Below, piece by piece: positions 59,707 to 64,000 of a stretch of DNA of 64,000 nucleotides. The notes beneath the pieces were generated by a model that worked only from the letters and a program-made list of their open reading frames with translations, did no database searches and was not told the origin of the DNA. This DNA is from Pyrococcus kukulkanii (GTDB taxonomy: Archaea; Methanobacteriota_B; Thermococci; Thermococcales; Thermococcaceae), in the NCBI RefSeq assembly GCF_001577775.1, contig NZ_CP010835.1, forward strand, positions 310,001 to 374,000, given 5' to 3'. Numbering within the stretch: position 1 is the stretch's first letter; every line of letters begins with the position of its first letter. The position numbers and the translations under genes were made by a program.

Positions 59707-61567
59707 ACTCCTTCATTATCTTCTCCACGTCGAAGCCTTCCTCGTACTTCTTGAGCTTCCTCTCGAAGAACTCCATGAATAGCTTGTACCTCTTCATCCT
59801 GTGCTTTGGACTTCCGGTGATGCTGTGGCCGTGCGGACCGCGCTTGAATATAGCTATGTAAGCTTCCTTCCCTAAGTCCTTGAGCACGTGGTAGAACATA
59901 ACTGACTGATCGAGCGGACAGCGGTAGTCCTCGAGTGAATGTATGAGCAATATCGGAGCTTTAACGTTCTTTGCGTAGAACAGTGGGCTTAGCTTCCTAA
60001 AGTTCTCGTTCTCCAATGGATTCTCTCCTATAACCTCTTTATCAAACCATAGGCCTATGTCGGAGAAAGCGTAGCTGGTCAGCCAGTAGCTTATGCCGTT
60101 CTCGCTTATTCCTGCCTTGAACAGCTCGGATTGGGTCAAGGCCCAGTTAGTCATAAACCCTCCGTAGCTTATTCCAGTAATACCAACCCTCTCCCTATCG
60201 GCTTGAGGTTCAAGCTTGAAGAACTCTTCTATCCCGTTCATTATATCCTGGAAGTCCTCTAGACCAGTCCTGTTTAAAACCCTCAGCGCGAAGTCCTCGC
60301 TGTAACCGTTGCTCCCCCTCGGGTTGACGAAGACTATGTAATAACCTTTACTCGCCATTAGCTGCATCTCGTACTTGAAGTAATAACCGTACATCCCCTT
60401 TGGCCCACCGTGGACGAAGACTATTACTGGAGCCTTCTCTCCCTCCTTGATCTCCGGCTTTATGTACCATCCATCTATCTCAAGGTCGAGTGACTTAAAG
60501 CGGAAGTGCTTCGGCTCGAACGTCTTAAGCTTCTTGAATATCAGCCCGTTGTAATCCGTTAGTTGCCTCTCTTCTCCGTCCCAGACGTAGAGCTCCCTTA
60601 GCCTTGTGGCAGTTTCCTTTAGGTAGACGACTACCTTATCAACGTCAAACCCCATTATCCAGTGCTTTCCTTTGGCTATCTCCTTAACCTCTCCATCCCA
60701 GACGTAAAGATTGACGCTACCCTCCTCGTAGAGCGTGAAGTAGACTTTTCCGTCCTTAATCTTTGCCTGTCCTGCCTCCCTGTCGATTTCATCCATTATT
60801 CCAGTAATTTTGCCGTCCTCGTAGATGTAGAGCTTGTCGTGCTCGCTCATGTACTTCTTCTCCGGCTTTCCATATAGGAGAATCCTCTTGCCGTCGGAGT
60901 CTATAGCTTGGAACGAGACCTTCTCAAGCACCTTTTCTTCCTCTCCATCTTTCCAGATGTAGATGTCCCAGAACTTGAAGTACTGTGGGATTCCCTCCCT
61001 GTGCGGAACACTAACAACAATTGAATCTCCATGCCATATTCCCGAGGAGAACCTTGGCTTCTCGAACTCCTCTATTACTTCCTCAGCCTCGGTATCTAAG
61101 ACCCAGAATGTAGTCTTCTCCCCGTCGAAGAAGCCTAGCCTGTCGAACCACACCGGAACGTCATCGTCAAACACGAAGTCTTCATCGTCCCTCCTCTTGA
61201 ATCCTACAACTAGAAGCCTCCTTGAGTCTTCGTTCCACTCTATAGACCTCACGTTCTTGGCCTCAAGAACCTTCTTTGCGGTAAGGGTTTCTATGTCGGC
61301 AACCCAAATCTCGCTCTTCTTTTTCTCCTCGTTGACTCTCATGAATGCTATCCTCTTTCCATCTGGAGAAATCCTGGGCATTGAGGCGTTCTCTATGTAC
61401 CTCCTCTTTCCTGTTTCTAGGTCTTCAATCACTATAGTGCTCTCGTACTTGTTGTTCTCAAGGTTTGCTTTAGTTAGTACGTAGGCCACCAAGTTACCCC
61501 TAGTCCTGGGGTCATCCAAATATGCAAACTTGGCGAAGGTCTTCTCGTTCCATTCGATACTGCTCAT
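59705..61567 (-). CDS. Acylaminoacyl peptidase (S9 family)
   Basis: About 620 residues: N-terminal beta propeller (to about 360) and C-terminal alpha/beta hydrolase. The catalytic Ser is in GISYGG (about 467), the Asp in SLEDYRCP and the His in GPHGHS; HGGP forms the oxyanion hole. It releases N-acylated amino acids or cleaves peptides. GGTGATAGCG before ATG 61567 fixes the start. The gene ends at the sRNA. Confidence 0.92.
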   Translation of the reverse strand: MSSIEWNEKTFAKFAYLDDPRTRGNLVAYVLTKANLENNKYESTIVIEDLETGKRRYIENASMPRISPDGKRIAFMRVNEEKKKSEIWVADIETLTAKKVLEAKNVRSIEWNEDSRRLLVVGFKRRDDEDFVFDDDVPVWFDRLGFFDGEKTTFWVLDTEAEEVIEEFEKPRFSSGIWHGDSIVVSVPHREGIPQYFKFWDIYIWKDGEEEKVLEKVSFQAIDSDGKRILLYGKPEKKYMSEHDKLYIYEDGKITGIMDEIDREAGQAKIKDGKVYFTLYEEGSVNLYVWDGEVKEIAKGKHWIMGFDVDKVVVYLKETATRLRELYVWDGEERQLTDYNGLIFKKLKTFEPKHFRFKSLDLEIDGWYIKPEIKEGEKAPVIVFVHGGPKGMYGYYFKYEMQLMASKGYYIVFVNPRGSNGYSEDFALRVLNRTGLEDFQDIMNGIEEFFKLEPQADRERVGITGISYGGFMTNWALTQSELFKAGISENGISYWLTSYAFSDIGLWFDKEVIGENPLENENFRKLSPLFYAKNVKAPILLIHSLEDYRCPLDQSVMFYHVLKDLGKEAYIAIFKRGPHGHSITGSPKHRMKRYKLFMEFFERKLKKYEEGFDVEKIMKE

Positions 61568-61593
61568 AACGCTATCACCAAAACTTAATTGCA

Positions 61594-62436
61594 TCAGTTC
61601 CTATTAAGCTTTTCTTTGTACAACTCTATCCATATCGCCGACATTATTAGGAGTGCCCCTAGGTAGCCTTTTACCGAAAGCATCTCACCCAGGGTTACCA
61701 GGGAGAGCAAATGTCCGAATACGGGTTCAGCAGAGTAGAGTATCGCAGCTCTGTAGGCTTCAACCTTAGGCTGGTACTTGACCTGGGCGAAGAAAGCTAA
61801 TGCCGTGGCGAATATTCCGGTGTAGAGGATAGCGAGGAGAACGCTTCCCTCCGGCGTTGGCAGGCCTTCCGCAATTAGGGCATAGGCCGTTGAAAGCACA
61901 GCATTCCAGAAGACTTGCCAGAAGGCTATTCCTATCCCATATCTGCTGAAATACTCCACGAGAACTATCTGGAAGGCGAAGCTTAATGCCGCTATTATTG
62001 TAAGGAGATCCCCATAGTTTAGGGACAGCCTCGCGTTGGAGATTAGGTAAAGGCCCAAAATTGCAAGGATCAACGCTACTGAATCTTCAACCTTTATGAT
62101 CTTTCTTAGGATTAAATAAGCGACGAAAGGAGTAAAGACCACGTAGAGGGATGTTATAAAGGCCGAATTTGATGCTGTGGTGTACTTTAATCCGACAATC
62201 TGAAACCCATGCCCCAGGAACAGGGTAACTCCCAGAATTAGCCCAGGGATTATTTGATCTCCCCTCAACTCCTTTTTGAGTAAGAAAAGCATTAGCAGGG
62301 AAGCTACCGTGAATCTAATGGCTATGAATGTTATTGGGGGAAAATCCTTGACTGCAACCTTCATTACGGGAAACGTTGAGCCCCAAATCACAGAGATTCC
62401 AAGGAGCACAAGTGATGCCTTTGCTTTTTCCTTCAT
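61594..62436 (-). CDS. EamA/DMT family transporter
   Basis: A 280-residue protein with ten hydrophobic segments in two EamA halves (GSTFPVMKVAVKDFPP, AFFAQVKYQPKVEAYRAAIL, SAEPVFGHLLSL). Exports metabolites of unknown type. It begins with ATG two bases from the stop of the TPR gene, and the peptidase follows, so a common transcript is likely. Confidence 0.88.
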   Translation of the reverse strand: MKEKAKASLVLLGISVIWGSTFPVMKVAVKDFPPITFIAIRFTVASLLMLFLLKKELRGDQIIPGLILGVTLFLGHGFQIVGLKYTTASNSAFITSLYVVFTPFVAYLILRKIIKVEDSVALILAILGLYLISNARLSLNYGDLLTIIAALSFAFQIVLVEYFSRYGIGIAFWQVFWNAVLSTAYALIAEGLPTPEGSVLLAILYTGIFATALAFFAQVKYQPKVEAYRAAILYSAEPVFGHLLSLVTLGEMLSVKGYLGALLIMSAIWIELYKEKLNRN

Positions 62437-62437
62437 G

Positions 62438-63466
62438 TCATAACTTTGATAGCAGTTCTTTCTTAACTTCTTCGCTCTCGATCTTTGGGATTATTTCCCT
62501 GAGTGCCTCCACCTCTCCTAACTCTATGAGCCTCTCCCCTATAATTGCTAATGCCTCATCCCTTATTTTTCCGTTCTTTATACTCTCCGCGAACTCCATT
62601 GCCCGTTGAAATTCTTCTAAGTCGACCAAGACCTCTACCGCTCTTTTGATTTCTTCATCATTGAGCTTTAACGGGTCTATCTCCCTAAGTGCCATATCAA
62701 GTAACTCTATTCTCTCGGGCATGTTGTTCTCCTTCGCCCAAAGTGCTATCTCTAACATGGCAAGGCCTCTCTTTCCCTTTCCGAACTTCTCGTGTACCTT
62801 GTATACAGCCTGTTTGAACCTCCCCTCGTACGTTAACCTCCTTATCTCAGGATCTTTTGTGAAAGAGAGAACCTTCGATAGTCTTATCTTCTTCTCAAGC
62901 ATTCCAGCTCTGTGGCCAACCTTCAGCTTGTCAAATATGTCGTAAGCCCTCTCATAGAACTTGAGCGCTATATCCGAGGCTAATTCGTCTCCCGTTTTCT
63001 CTATTACGTCAGCTAAGCTCAATATTAGATCCGTTTTCTTAGATATTTCAATGTCGAGGTCGATTATCATGTCAAAGGAATACTCAAAGGTGTCAAACGC
63101 TGAATCATAAAAGCCTGCCCTTGCTAGTCTCGTTCCAAGGAACATCGCGGAAACCGCTGCATTGTACTTATCAAGTTTGTTGAGGAGAGAAATTGCCTTG
63201 TTAAAATATTCAGTAGATTCTTCGTAGTACCCAATTTTAGCGAGAGCAAAGGCTATCTCGGAATATCCGATGATCCTGTCTTCCACTCTTTTGATGTATT
63301 TCTCTAAGATGTAAATGGCCTCCTCTATAAACTCGAGATTCCTTGTGACTACGGTGGCTTCCGATAGGACTATCACCTTATCGATATCCTCAAGTCCCTC
63401 AAGGTACCGTAGGGCCTCGTCTATGAGGCCCCTTCTAACCAGCTCAATTATCTCTTTAATTTCCAT
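62438..63466 (-). CDS. TPR-like helical repeat protein
   Basis: A 342-residue alpha-helical protein with TPR-like units (YSEIAFALAKIGYYEESTEY, AFDTFEYSFDMIID, DIALKFYERAYDIFDKL) along nearly the full length. Such proteins act as scaffolds. Related in style to 56789-57805. GAAATTAAAGAG at the N-terminus follows ATG 63466. First gene of the minus-strand group with EamA and the peptidase. Confidence 0.72.
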   Translation of the reverse strand: MEIKEIIELVRRGLIDEALRYLEGLEDIDKVIVLSEATVVTRNLEFIEEAIYILEKYIKRVEDRIIGYSEIAFALAKIGYYEESTEYFNKAISLLNKLDKYNAAVSAMFLGTRLARAGFYDSAFDTFEYSFDMIIDLDIEISKKTDLILSLADVIEKTGDELASDIALKFYERAYDIFDKLKVGHRAGMLEKKIRLSKVLSFTKDPEIRRLTYEGRFKQAVYKVHEKFGKGKRGLAMLEIALWAKENNMPERIELLDMALREIDPLKLNDEEIKRAVEVLVDLEEFQRAMEFAESIKNGKIRDEALAIIGERLIELGEVEALREIIPKIESEEVKKELLSKL

Positions 63467-63539
63467 GATTCTCAGTTCGTTGCTCTAAGTATTAAACGCT
63501 TCGCTGTGCAAACTTTTAAGTCCCAAATTGAAATTTTGA

Positions 63540-64000
63540 ATGATGCTCACGATAGCCCTCTACAACACTTACGATGTAAAAAAAGTTGCATGAAGCTCAC
63601 ATAAGGGCAATAGCAAGGGCGGCCCCAGTTGCCTACGCTTTCGGTTTCCACTTGGCCTTGGTGGGATTTCCCTTTGAAAAAGATGATCCAAAAGTAGTTG
63701 CGGAGGAGGTAGCTTCAACCACAACGATAGGGGAGGGAGGCAAATACTTGCTGGAGCTCTCGAACGCCAATAAGTTCCACCTAATGGACTTCCCCAGGAA
63801 AGGATTTCCTCCCCAGTTCGGGATCCCAATAGCCACCACATCTAAGCCATCCCGGGAAAAATTCATAACCACAGAAGAAGCAGCTAGGATGGCGCTTGAG
63901 GGAAGAAGCTTGCTACTGATTATAGGGCTTGGTAGGCATGGGCTTCCAAAAGACGTTTTAAAGATATCAAAGTACCACCTCGATATAACGGACGGTATGG
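63540..64000 (+). CDS. DUF531 family protein (3' partial, apparent frameshift)
   Basis: MLTIALYNTYDVKK is followed by a run of seven A (63578-63584) and a premature stop at 63591. With one A less the frame continues as LHEAHIRAIARAAPVAYAFG through LVGFPFEKDDPKVVAEEV to IIGLGRHGLPKDVLKIS at the window end, which matches archaeal DUF531. The glycine-rich GLGRHGLP near the end recalls SPOUT methyltransferases, a weak hint. ATG 63540 or 63543 is leaderless below CTTTTAAG (63512-63519). A conserved gene with this lesion may signal an assembly error. Confidence 0.75.

Noticed and set aside
1-64000. CRISPR arrays
   Set aside because: I saw no regularly spaced repeat of the Pyrococcus type (about 28-30 bp) anywhere in the window.
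1-64000. Complete insertion sequence or replication origin
   Set aside because: No transposase gene was recognised, and no orc1/cdc6 gene or ORB-like repeats were seen.

Overview
The window is archaeal and almost certainly from Pyrococcus (Thermococcales). The evidence is the archaellum locus with four tandem archaellins, archaeal ribosomal proteins, aIF6, both prefoldin subunits, RIO2 kinase, a TET-type M42 aminopeptidase, an ADP-type serine kinase, NikR, glyoxylate reductase, BRE/TATA promoters with leaderless starts, and GGTGATC-type ribosome binding sites. The order of genes matches my memory of the P. horikoshii PH0511-PH0601 region, but the archaellin number and the islands differ, so I name only the genus.

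Region by region. 1-9100: housekeeping and metabolism (end of a glucosaminidase, RIO2, membrane DUF835 protein, C5-epimerase-like secreted protein, UPF0200 kinase, TauE-like permease, TET aminopeptidase, 2-hydroxyacid dehydrogenase, MoaB). 9100-15370: accessory island with two AAA+ ATPases, a TumE-like toxin pair, a ZnuA-like lipoprotein or anchored protein, YchF and a VapBC-type pair. 15500-17380: the L39e-L31e-aIF6-LX-prefoldin alpha operon. 17490-24573: HAD phosphatase, SerK, prefoldin beta, DHH phosphoesterase, a HEPN-MNT fusion, VapBC and an EMAP-domain tRNA-binding protein. 24570-31750: a decayed accessory zone with broken MNT/HEPN, a GC-rich structured element, two identical tRNA-Gly genes bracketing a 3.3 kb ATPase/toxin island, tRNA-Arg and further ATPases. 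31720-36500: cyclase, S-adenosylhomocysteinase, another ATPase, HEAT-repeat and coiled-coil proteins. 36680-49720: the archaellum locus (EarA-like regulator, methyltransferase, four arlB, arlC, arlD, arlF, arlG, arlH, arlI, arlJ and a large S-layer-like surface protein). 49690-53720: an opposite-strand operon that looks like a TasA/bundling-pilus system: membrane-bound HTH regulator, two DUF1102 TasA-like subunits, a dedicated signal peptidase, a Cys/His-rich relative and a DUF5305 protein. 53848-59650: tRNA-Gln, tRNA-Leu, HEPN/MNT pair, NikR, CBS-HPF protein, GyaR and an RHH/PIN pair. 59649-64000: a C/D box sRNA, acylaminoacyl peptidase, EamA transporter, TPR protein and the start of a DUF531 gene.

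The most interesting signals are regulatory. Several accessory ATPase and toxin-antitoxin genes carry their own, mutually different palindrome just downstream of, or over, the TATA box and next to a leaderless start codon. Three 17-bp palindromes with exactly 22-bp spacing separate nikR from an HTH-MNT gene. Two palindromes flank the promoter of the putative pilus operon. Other points are a canonical C/D box guide RNA, the duplicated tRNA-Gly around an island, and repeated one-base A-run indels that disrupt several genes, including the conserved gene at the right edge; these may be real decay or assembly errors.
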